This document shows, piece after piece, positions 1 to 4,617 of a stretch of DNA of 8,113 bases. The DNA lies in NCBI GenBank assembly GCA_031282085.1, contig JAITEK010000065.1:1-8113 (forward strand), in the 5' to 3' direction. This stretch comes from Coriobacteriales bacterium (GTDB lineage: Bacteria > Actinomycetota > Coriobacteriia > Coriobacteriales > UBA8131). The first letter of the stretch is position 1. Each line of letters begins with the position of its first letter. The translations under genes and the position numbers were made by a program. Below the pieces are notes generated by a model. It made no database searches. It was not told the DNA's origin and saw only the letters and a program-made list of their open reading frames with translations.

Positions 1-714
1 CCTCCCCACAACCTTGCCGAGCTGCTTGAACTGCTTGCCACGGGCTTCCCCTCAACCTGGTTTCGGGTCATGTACCTGCAACCGAGCGGCATCACCAGCG
101 AGCTGCTCGCGACGATGGCGCGCCACGTCAACATCTGCAACTACCTCGATCTGCCGCTCCAGCACGCCAACGCGCGCGTGCTCAAGGAGATGAACCGCAG
201 CGGCAGCGGTGCGGAGTACCTTGAGCTGCTCGCCCGCATCCGGGCGGCCCTGCCGGGCGTCGCACTGAGGACCACCGTCATAGCCGGGTTTCCTGGTGAG
301 ACTCGCGCCGAAGCGCGCGAGCTTGAGCGATTCATCGAGCAGGCCGCCTTCGACTACGTCGGTGTGTTCCCGTACTCGCAGGAGGAGGGCACCGTTGCCG
401 GCAGCCGCACCGACCAGGTGCCGCCACGCACGCGGCGGGCGCGGGCGCAGCGTCTGCGCGATCTGGCCGACGCCATCGGTTTTGCAAAAACTGCGGCCCG
501 CGTGGGTGCGCTGGAGGAGGTCCTCGTCATCGAGCGTGATGAGGACGCCGAGAGCGACGTCTACCCTCTGCTGGGGCGGACGAAGGGTCAGGCTCCCGAG
601 GTGGACGGCATGGTACATCTCAACAAAGGGGACATCGGCGATCTTGTTTCTGCTACGATGGTAGAATCGTACTGTTATGAACTGGACGGAAGGGTCACAG
701 GGGGCAGATTATGA
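1..714 (+). CDS. rimO: Ribosomal protein S12 methylthiotransferase RimO, C-terminal part (5' end outside window)
   Basis: This is the 3' portion of a radical-SAM methylthiotransferase. RimO adds a methylthio group to the beta carbon of a conserved aspartate of ribosomal protein S12, using S-adenosylmethionine and two iron-sulfur clusters. The frame is open from base 1, so the cluster-binding N-terminal domain and the CxxxCxxC radical-SAM motif lie upstream. Visible RimO-type blocks are MYLQPSGI, DLPLQHA, LRTTVIAGFPGET, and VGVFPYSQEEGT followed by DQVP. The LPLQHA and RTT versions separate it from MiaB, which has PVQSGS and TDIIVGFPGE. The last 65 or so residues fit a TRAM RNA-binding domain (GRTKGQAPEVDG). 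The stop overlaps the pgsA start as ATGA, so translation is probably coupled. Identity as RimO is confident; only completeness is limited by the window edge. Confidence 0.93.
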   Translation, partial: PPHNLAELLELLATGFPSTWFRVMYLQPSGITSELLATMARHVNICNYLDLPLQHANARVLKEMNRSGSGAEYLELLARIRAALPGVALRTTVIAGFPGETRAEARELERFIEQAAFDYVGVFPYSQEEGTVAGSRTDQVPPRTRRARAQRLRDLADAIGFAKTAARVGALEEVLVIERDEDAESDVYPLLGRTKGQAPEVDGMVHLNKGDIGDLVSATMVESYCYELDGRVTGGRL

Positions 715-1358
715 CAGATAAGAAAAGTTATCGCGAGTTGCTTACTCCGGCGAACATCGTTACCACTCTGCGCATCATCTTTATTCCCGTGTTCGTGTTT
801 CTCCTGCTTGCGCCCTGGCCCACGTGGGCGCCCGACCCCCTTTTGGCGCAGACGTTAAAGCCCTGGGTGGCGGCTGCCGTGTTTACGCTGCTTGCGACCA
901 CGGATGGGCTCGATGGCTACCTCGCGCGTTCGCGCAATGAGGTCACCAACTTGGGCAAGTTCCTCGACCCGCTTGCCGACAAGATACTCGTCACGGCCGC
1001 CTTGCTCGCCCTCATCGAGTTGGGAAAACTGCCAGCCTGGGTGGCGCTTGTCATCATCGGCCGCGATTTTTTGGTGTCGGGCCTGCGCATGGTTGCCTCG
1101 GCGGAGAACCAGGTCATTGCCGCCAGCTCCCTGGGCAAGGTCAAAACCGTTTTCCAGATTATGGCGGTCATCGGATTCATCATAAAGGATACGGCGCTCA
1201 TTGCCTCTGTCGGCACATCCCTCGCGTTGGCGACGAACCTTCTCGCCTGGGGCATCATGCTCATCGCGCTTGCCCTGACGCTGCTCTCCTTGTTTGATTA
1301 TTTTTGGAAGTCCTCATCAGTGCTCGGCCTGCCGCTGGGCAATAACAGAAAGAAGTGA
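711..1358 (+). CDS. pgsA: CDP-diacylglycerol--glycerol-3-phosphate 3-phosphatidyltransferase
   Basis: This integral membrane enzyme transfers a phosphatidyl group from CDP-diacylglycerol to glycerol-3-phosphate. The product, phosphatidylglycerol phosphate, is the committed precursor of phosphatidylglycerol and cardiolipin. The CDP-alcohol phosphotransferase signature D-x2-D-G-x2-A-R-x8-G-x3-D-x3-D is intact at D65, D68, G69, A72, R73, G82, D86 and D90; its aspartates bind metal and catalyse. Hydrophobic stretches around residues 18-35, 51-64, 91-120, 145-165 and 170-195 fit the usual six-helix fold. The N-terminal LTPANIVTTLRI block is typical of PgsA. The length of 215 residues is slightly above the usual 180-200, mostly from a loop after the first helix. 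The start ATG overlaps the rimO stop and has an AGGGGG ribosome site six bases upstream. It sits in the common pgsA-cinA-recA order. Confidence 0.95.
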   Translation: MTDKKSYRELLTPANIVTTLRIIFIPVFVFLLLAPWPTWAPDPLLAQTLKPWVAAAVFTLLATTDGLDGYLARSRNEVTNLGKFLDPLADKILVTAALLALIELGKLPAWVALVIIGRDFLVSGLRMVASAENQVIAASSLGKVKTVFQIMAVIGFIIKDTALIASVGTSLALATNLLAWGIMLIALALTLLSLFDYFWKSSSVLGLPLGNNRKK

Positions 1359-1363
1359 GTTTG

Positions 1364-1870
1364 ATGGCAAAACGTGGTCTTGAGGCGCTGGAGGCGCTTG
1401 CGCGGGAGCTTGTGAACCTCGCGGACAAGAAGAACATCACGATAGGGGCGGCCGAGTCCTGCACCGGAGGCATGGTCGCTGCCGCGCTGACCGCGGTGCC
1501 GGGCGCCTCTGAGGTCTTTAAAGGTGCAGTTGTGAGCTACACGAACGAGGTTAAGGTGGCTTTGCTGGGCGTGAGGAGCGAGACACTGCTCAAAGAGGGC
1601 GCCGTTAGCGAACAGGTTGCCCTTGAGATGGCTCGCGGCGCCCGCAAGTCCCTGTACGCCGATTATACGGTGAGCATCACGGGCGTGGCGGGGCCGGGAG
1701 GCGGCAGCGCGCGCAAGCCGGTGGGCACTGTGTGGATCGCCGTTGCAGGCAACCGGGAGGAACGGGCCATGCTGCACCGTTTTGCGGGAACGCGCGAGCA
1801 GGTGCGCCTGGCAAGCACCGAGGCGGCCTTACAGAAGCTGTTGTTGTTTATTCAGGATACGGTCAGATAG
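1364..1870 (+). CDS. pncC: CinA C-terminal domain protein, nicotinamide-nucleotide amidase (PncC-like)
   Basis: This is a stand-alone CinA C-terminal domain of 168 residues. The family deamidates nicotinamide mononucleotide to nicotinic acid mononucleotide, feeding pyridine nucleotide salvage in the cytosol. The signature AAESCTGG lies at residues 29-36. The second conserved block, SITGVAGPGGG followed by KPVGTVWIA, is also intact. The N-terminal MoCF-like half of full CinA proteins, often linked to ADP-ribose pyrophosphatase activity, is absent, as in E. coli PncC, which also lies upstream of recA. Two starts are possible. ATG 1364 has AGAAG eight bases upstream. GTG 1355 overlaps the pgsA stop as GTGA and would add three residues; I prefer the ATG. 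Despite the historical competence-induced name, nothing here indicates a role in competence. Confidence 0.9.
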   Translation: MAKRGLEALEALARELVNLADKKNITIGAAESCTGGMVAAALTAVPGASEVFKGAVVSYTNEVKVALLGVRSETLLKEGAVSEQVALEMARGARKSLYADYTVSITGVAGPGGGSARKPVGTVWIAVAGNREERAMLHRFAGTREQVRLASTEAALQKLLLFIQDTVR

Positions 1871-1913
1871 CGGTCAGTGCCGGGTCAGATTCGTGGCAGG
1901 TTTTGGCAGGTTT
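1861..1913. repeat. Helically phased GGTCAG / TGGCAG repeat array upstream of recA
   Basis: GGTCAG starts at 1861, 1872 and 1883, exactly 11 bases apart. It continues as TGGCAG at 1894 and 1904, the last two inside a perfect tandem 10-mer TGGCAGGTTT. A weaker match, ATTCAG, at 1850 also keeps the 11-base step. The first copy overlaps the end of the upstream gene, and the rest is non-coding. One unit per helical turn places all copies on one face of the DNA, as expected for cooperative protein binding. The function is inferred only from spacing; chance or relic duplication remains possible. Confidence 0.45.
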
Positions 1914-1929
1914 GCTGGTTTTGCGCGTT

Positions 1930-1955
1930 GCTCAAGGGTTCTGCCTGAGCTTTTT
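1930..1955 (+). terminator. Probable intrinsic terminator of the rimO-pgsA-pncC unit
   Basis: GCTCA (1930-1934) pairs with TGAGC (1946-1950). The stem extends by GG/CC across a single bulged A, and the loop is six bases. TTTTT follows immediately, with a further pyrimidine-rich, T-rich stretch to about 1966. Its place between pncC and the recA promoter would insulate recA from upstream transcription. The stem is modest, so termination may be partial. Confidence 0.6.
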
Positions 1956-1988
1956 CTCCTCTTTTCGCCCGTGGAGGGCCCGAAAGGA

Positions 1989-2017
1989 TTGACACCGAAC
2001 AGGTGTTCGTCTAAGAT
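1989..2017 (+). promoter_or_regulatory. recA promoter (TTGACA-17-TAAGAT)
   Basis: The -35 hexamer TTGACA (1989-1994) matches consensus perfectly. A 17-base spacer leads to the -10 element TAAGAT (2012-2017, five of six). Transcription should start near 2023-2026, giving a leader of roughly 55 bases before recA. Such a strong housekeeping-sigma promoter with a repressor site in its spacer fits a gene kept repressed until DNA damage. Confidence 0.85.
1996..2009. promoter_or_regulatory. LexA operator (SOS box) in the recA promoter
   Basis: CGAACAGGTGTTCG matches the Gram-positive and actinobacterial LexA (DinR) consensus CGAAC-RNRY-GTTCG at every defined position. It lies wholly between the -35 and -10 elements, so bound LexA would block RNA polymerase directly. 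When RecA filaments form on single-stranded DNA, LexA self-cleaves and this promoter opens. It is the only complete SOS box I found in the window; none is visible before rny or ruvA. Confidence 0.9.
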
Positions 2018-2027
2018 TTTGTTATGA

Positions 2028-2044
2028 GGGAAGCAGCTCTTCCC
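2028..2044 (+). other. Small hairpin at the start of the recA mRNA leader
   Basis: GGGAAG (2028-2033) and CTTCCC (2039-2044) form a perfect six-base-pair stem with a five-base loop. It begins just after the predicted transcription start. No T tract follows, so it is not a terminator. A 5' stem of this type could stabilise the recA transcript, but that role is inferred. Confidence 0.35.
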
Positions 2045-2078
2045 CACGGGAACAACGCAACCAGAAACGGAGAACTCC

Positions 2079-3116
2079 ATGGAACTGGACAAGAGCAAGG
2101 CGCTTGAGCTCACAACCGAGCAGATAGAGAAGAAGTTTGGGAAAGGCTCCATCATGCGCTATGGTGAAGGAGGCCCGTCCCTTGAGGTCGAGGTTATCCC
2201 CACCGGCTCCTTGGCGCTCGACGCAGCGCTGGGTATCGGCGGCGTTCCCCGGGGACGCATCGTTGAGATATACGGGCCGGAGTCAAGCGGTAAGACCACG
2301 CTTGCGCTCCAGATACTTGCGGAGGCTCAGGCGCAGGGCGGCATCGTCGCCTTCATCGACGCGGAGCACGCGCTCGATCCAGGCTATGCCGCTCGGCTCG
2401 GGGTAGACATCGACGAGGTCCTCATCTCGCAGCCGGACACCGGCGAGCAGGCACTTGAGATATGCGACATGCTCGTGCACTCCAATGCCATCGACGCCAT
2501 CGTCATAGACTCGGTGGCCGCGCTTGTGCCCCGTGCCGAGATAGAGGGCGAGATAGGCGATACGAACGTGGGGCTTCAGGCACGCCTTATGAGCCAGGCC
2601 CTGCGCAAACTGGCCGGCTCCCTCTCCCGCTCAAACACCACCTGCATCTTCATCAACCAGCTCCGCGAGAAGATCGGCGTCATGTTCGGCAACCCCGAGA
2701 CAACCACCGGTGGCCGTGCGCTCAAGTTCTTCTCCACGGTACGCATCGACATCCGTAAGGTCGATTTCATCAAAAAAGGGACGGACATCATAGGCAATCG
2801 CGTGCGCGCCAAAGTCGTCAAGAACAAGATGGCGCCGCCATTCCGACAGGCCGAGTTCGACCTCATGTATGGAGAAGGTATCTCCAAAGAAGGCTGTATC
2901 CTCGACCTTGGTGTTGAGGAGGGCCTCGTGAAGAAGTCCGGCGCCTGGTTCACCTATGGTGACGAGCGGCTCGGGCAGGGCCGCGAGGCGGCAAAGGAGC
3001 TGCTGCGCACCACCCCCGACCTGCGTGACGAGATTGAGGGGAAGATACGCGTGGTGCTCGGCCTCGCCACCGCGGAAGACGATGACGCGGCTGCTGCCGG
3101 CGCTGCCGGCGCCTGA
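2079..3116 (+). CDS. recA: Recombinase RecA
   Basis: RecA forms ATP-dependent filaments on single-stranded DNA, catalyses strand exchange, and activates LexA self-cleavage in the SOS response. The 345-residue length is normal and no intein interrupts it. Visible motifs are Walker A GPESSGKT (66-73), catalytic E96 in DAEHALD, Walker B IVIDS (141-145), the L1-region block GDTNVGLQARLMSQALRKL (160-178), and Q194 with the L2 loop (NQLREKIGVMFGNPETTTGG). The KVVKNK block and the small C-terminal domain follow. The tail ends in an acidic EDDD and an Ala/Gly run rather than the longer acidic tail of E. coli. GGAG lies six bases before the ATG. Transcription is controlled by the LexA-regulated promoter upstream, and recX follows after 18 bases. 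Confidence 0.99.
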   Translation: MELDKSKALELTTEQIEKKFGKGSIMRYGEGGPSLEVEVIPTGSLALDAALGIGGVPRGRIVEIYGPESSGKTTLALQILAEAQAQGGIVAFIDAEHALDPGYAARLGVDIDEVLISQPDTGEQALEICDMLVHSNAIDAIVIDSVAALVPRAEIEGEIGDTNVGLQARLMSQALRKLAGSLSRSNTTCIFINQLREKIGVMFGNPETTTGGRALKFFSTVRIDIRKVDFIKKGTDIIGNRVRAKVVKNKMAPPFRQAEFDLMYGEGISKEGCILDLGVEEGLVKKSGAWFTYGDERLGQGREAAKELLRTTPDLRDEIEGKIRVVLGLATAEDDDAAAAGAAGA

Positions 3117-3134
3117 TTCGCCTCGTCTGGTGCC

Positions 3135-3638
3135 GTGTTTGTTGTGGCTGCGCCCACCAAGAAGAAGCCGACGAAGCCCAAACCTGGGGAAATGACAGCC
3201 GAGGAGCAGTCGCTGCTGATTCGCAGACGGACGGAGCGCCTCATCGGCACGCGGGAACGCTCCGAGGCTGAGCTGAGAAGCCGCCTGCTGCGCGCGGGCT
3301 TCGACGAAGATGTTGTGCAGCGGGAGGTCGCCCGCTGCATTGCCGCTGGTCTTGTCGACGATGAGCGCTTTGCCCGTCTCTACATCGCTGGCAAGAAGCG
3401 AAGCGGCTGGGGTTGCCGCCGTATCGAGCAGGAGCTTCTGCGCTTCGGCATCGAGCTGCGTGCCTGCGAGGACTACCCTGCCGCTTTCTTCAACGAGGAC
3501 GACGAATTCGAGCGGGCCTGTGCCTGCCTCGCACGCTTCCACTCCTCCGCCCGAGACCAACAAGCCGCTCGCTTCCGCCGCCTCCTCTCCAAAGGCTTCT
3601 CAACCCAAATCGCCCAACGTGCACTCCGTGAAAGGTGA
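3135..3638 (+). CDS. recX: Regulatory protein RecX
   Basis: RecX binds along RecA filaments and limits their growth or activity. The core matches the family: RERSEAELRSRLLRAGF, then GLVDDERFARLYI, then GCRRIEQELLRFGI. These are the tandem three-helix repeats of RecX. The 167-residue length equals that of E. coli RecX. The N-terminus carries a Lys/Pro-rich stretch, PTKKKPTKPKPG, that is probably flexible. The start is uncertain: GTG 3135, GTG 3144 and ATG 3192 are in frame and none has a convincing Shine-Dalgarno. The ATG would still keep the conserved core. The frame is the same as recA, separated by a single TGA and no other stop. Lack of a ribosome site suggests coupling to recA translation, which would keep RecX scarce relative to RecA. 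Confidence 0.93.
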   Translation: MFVVAAPTKKKPTKPKPGEMTAEEQSLLIRRRTERLIGTRERSEAELRSRLLRAGFDEDVVQREVARCIAAGLVDDERFARLYIAGKKRSGWGCRRIEQELLRFGIELRACEDYPAAFFNEDDEFERACACLARFHSSARDQQAARFRRLLSKGFSTQIAQRALRER

Positions 3639-3653
3639 ACCACCTCCGCTATC

Positions 3654-3716
3654 AAGCACATTCAGATGCGGCCAAAAGCACATTGTATGTAAAACAAAAC
3701 TGTAGTACAATTTTGT
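3654..3716. promoter_or_regulatory. Candidate operator repeats in front of the toxin-antitoxin pair
   Basis: The direct repeat AAGCACATT occurs at 3654-3662 and 3676-3684, 22 bases (about two helical turns) apart; the second copy runs into the -35 element. An inverted repeat ATTGTA (3682-3687) / TACAAT (3706-3711) coincides with the two promoter hexamers. A further one, ACAAAA (3694-3699) / TTTTGT (3711-3716), spans the -10. Ribbon-helix-helix antitoxins usually bind repeated short sites over their own promoter, so these are plausible targets of the antitoxin encoded at 4018. Which repeat is bound cannot be told from sequence. Confidence 0.45.
3683..3711 (+). promoter_or_regulatory. Promoter of the toxin-antitoxin pair (TTGTAT-17-TACAAT)
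   Basis: The -35 TTGTAT (3683-3688) and -10 TACAAT (3706-3711, five of six) are spaced by 17 bases. Transcription would start near 3718, leaving a leader of about 26 bases that includes GGAGGTG at 3727-3733. The DNA here is clearly richer in A and T than its flanks. Confidence 0.65.
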
Positions 3717-3743
3717 AAACACTGTTGGAGGTGTTTTGGGGTT

Positions 3744-4001
3744 TTGAAAATAGCGATTCACAGCCGCATCAGTGACAATCATCCGGAGATTTCCAGAGAG
3801 GATGTTCTAGTCGCCTGGAACGCGAGAATAAAATGTCAAATGCGGGTAGGACCTTGGCCTCCACAGTATCTGGCGATCGGGTTTGATGGAAAAGGCCGTG
3901 CGCTCCAGATGGTGGCGGTGCATGATCCGATGCGGGATGAAACCCTGATATTCCATGCCATGAAGGCTACAGTGAATGTCAAGAAAGAACTTGGATTTTA
4001 G
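3744..4001 (+). CDS. Putative type II toxin, BrnT/RelE-like small protein
   Basis: This is an 85-residue protein encoded directly before a ribbon-helix-helix protein. From memory it resembles small actinobacterial toxin candidates with an N-terminal helix (HPEISREDVLVAW), a short linker, then beta strands (YLAIGFDGKGRALQMVAVHD; TLIFHAMKAT) and a C-terminal basic helix. This layout is broadly that of BrnT-type ribonucleases in the RelE superfamily. No catalytic residue can be assigned with certainty; the histidine in IFHAMKAT is the most family-like. The only usable start is TTG 3744, with GGAGG 12 bases upstream, a weak arrangement that would keep expression low. Base composition is AT-richer than that of recX and rny, suggesting acquisition. 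RNase activity is inferred, not shown. Confidence 0.55.
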   Translation: MKIAIHSRISDNHPEISREDVLVAWNARIKCQMRVGPWPPQYLAIGFDGKGRALQMVAVHDPMRDETLIFHAMKATVNVKKELGF

Positions 4002-4017
4002 TGAGCAGGTGATAGAC

Positions 4018-4296
4018 ATGGAAAAGCGGTTCATAGCTGAGGGCGGTCAAGAGGTTACCAACGAGTTGCTTGAGCAATGGGCAGAACCTTGGGAGGCCGG
4101 TGAGGTGCCCGGGGTGGCAGCAGGGTTCGTGGCGTCTCCAGGCCGGCCACGTTTAAGTGAGGAAAAGACGCAGACAGTGGCTATTCGGCTTCCCCTGTCC
4201 ATCGTTAAGGCAATCGACCATAGAGCATATGAGATGGACGAGACACGTTCCCAATATATCCGCGATGCGCTGTTGGCAGACCTTATGAGAGCCTGA
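4018..4296 (+). CDS. Ribbon-helix-helix (CopG-type) antitoxin
   Basis: The C-terminal half has a clear ribbon-helix-helix DNA-binding fold. A beta strand TVAIRLP is followed by helix A (LSIVKAIDHRAYEM) and helix B (TRSQYIRDALLADL), preceded by an AT-hook-like GRPRL. Such proteins dimerise to bind operators, while the N-terminal acidic segment (here ELLEQWAEPWEAGEVPG) typically wraps the partner toxin. From ATG 4018 the protein has 92 residues. I chose this start because AGCAGGTGAT at 4004-4013 matches the long Shine-Dalgarno consensus with one mismatch and correct spacing. ATG 3976 and GTG 4009 are in-frame alternatives, and the former would overlap the toxin by 26 bases. The antitoxin has a much better ribosome site than the toxin, as expected for a safe pair. 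It probably represses the promoter at 3683. Confidence 0.7.
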   Translation: MEKRFIAEGGQEVTNELLEQWAEPWEAGEVPGVAAGFVASPGRPRLSEEKTQTVAIRLPLSIVKAIDHRAYEMDETRSQYIRDALLADLMRA

Positions 4297-4380
4297 TACG
4301 TGTTTCTGGCCGCAACGTGGCGGAAAGACGCACGCGGTGGCCAGCGAGAGAAGGAAGCCCCCCCGTATGCCATTGCAAAG

Positions 4381-4409
4381 TTGACGATTTGGGGTGGGTG
4401 GAATACCAT
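4381..4409 (+). promoter_or_regulatory. Candidate promoter for the rny leader (TTGACG-17-TACCAT)
   Basis: TTGACG (4381-4386) matches the -35 consensus in five of six bases. TACCAT (4404-4409) matches the -10 in four of six, with the ideal 17-base spacing. A transcript would begin near 4416, some 200 bases before rny, and would run through the hairpins and terminator listed separately. It may drive rny or a short RNA ending near 4565. The evidence is sequence resemblance only. Confidence 0.4.
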
Positions 4410-4510
4410 GTAATCAGGCATTTTGATCTTCATTACCCAGGGGGCGTGGGCAATTGGCGCTCCCGAACAGTCGTCGAGTGGGCGACCTGTGGTTTTTTGA
4501 TACAGGGTTT

Positions 4511-4556
4511 GATCCGCCAAAGGATCCGATCACTATGCCGGATGTTTCTGTCCGGC
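4511..4556 (+). promoter_or_regulatory. Possible attenuator with competing hairpins before rny
   Basis: Three pairings use overlapping bases. GATCC (4511-4515) pairs with GGATC (4522-4526). ATCCG (4524-4528) pairs with CGGAT (4539-4543). GCCGGA (4537-4542) pairs with TCCGGC (4551-4556), the terminator stem. The middle pairing excludes the other two, the usual layout of a transcription attenuator. I recognise no riboswitch class or leader peptide, and five-base pairings can arise by chance. Confidence 0.25.
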
Positions 4557-4565
4557 TTCTTTGTT
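4537..4565 (+). terminator. Intrinsic terminator upstream of rny
   Basis: GCCGGA (4537-4542) and TCCGGC (4551-4556) form a perfect six-base-pair GC-rich stem with an eight-base loop, followed by TTCTTTGTT. It would end transcripts from the toxin-antitoxin unit or from the promoter candidate at 4381. It stands 52 bases before rny, so rny needs either read-through or a promoter after it. Confidence 0.7.
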
Positions 4566-4617
4566 AGGACAGGCATCCCTAATACAACTACGTATGGTTA
4601 ACCGAAGGGAGAGCCAG

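Larger units (their letters stand above)
4297..4617. other. Non-coding interval between the antitoxin and rny
   Basis: These 321 bases contain no gene I can support. The longest plus-strand frame (4317-4601) has no recognisable domain and crosses the terminator. The interval holds a promoter candidate (4381-4409), a chain of hairpins (4440-4464, 4468-4489, 4486-4506, 4511-4526), an intrinsic terminator (4537-4565) and the rny ribosome site. A weak second terminator may sit at 4468-4498, where a CAGTCG/CGAcCTG stem lies just before TTTTTT; it could end toxin-antitoxin transcription. A poor rny-proximal promoter, TTGTTA-16-TACAAC, is at 4561-4588. Confidence 0.5.

Noticed and set aside
2631..3563. 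310-codon open frame on the minus strand opposite recA and recX
   Set aside because: It is antisense to two certain genes, has no recognisable domain, and long antisense frames are common in GC-rich coding DNA.
4464..4476. CGAACAGTCGTCG resembling a second SOS box
   Set aside because: Only the left half matches; the right half GTTCG is broken, so LexA binding is unlikely.
4047..4520. 157-codon minus-strand frame across the antitoxin and the non-coding interval
   Set aside because: There is no recognisable domain, and it is opposite a clear ribbon-helix-helix gene.
4317..4601. 94-codon plus-strand frame between antitoxin and rny
   Set aside because: There is no ribosome site or domain, and it runs through an intrinsic terminator.
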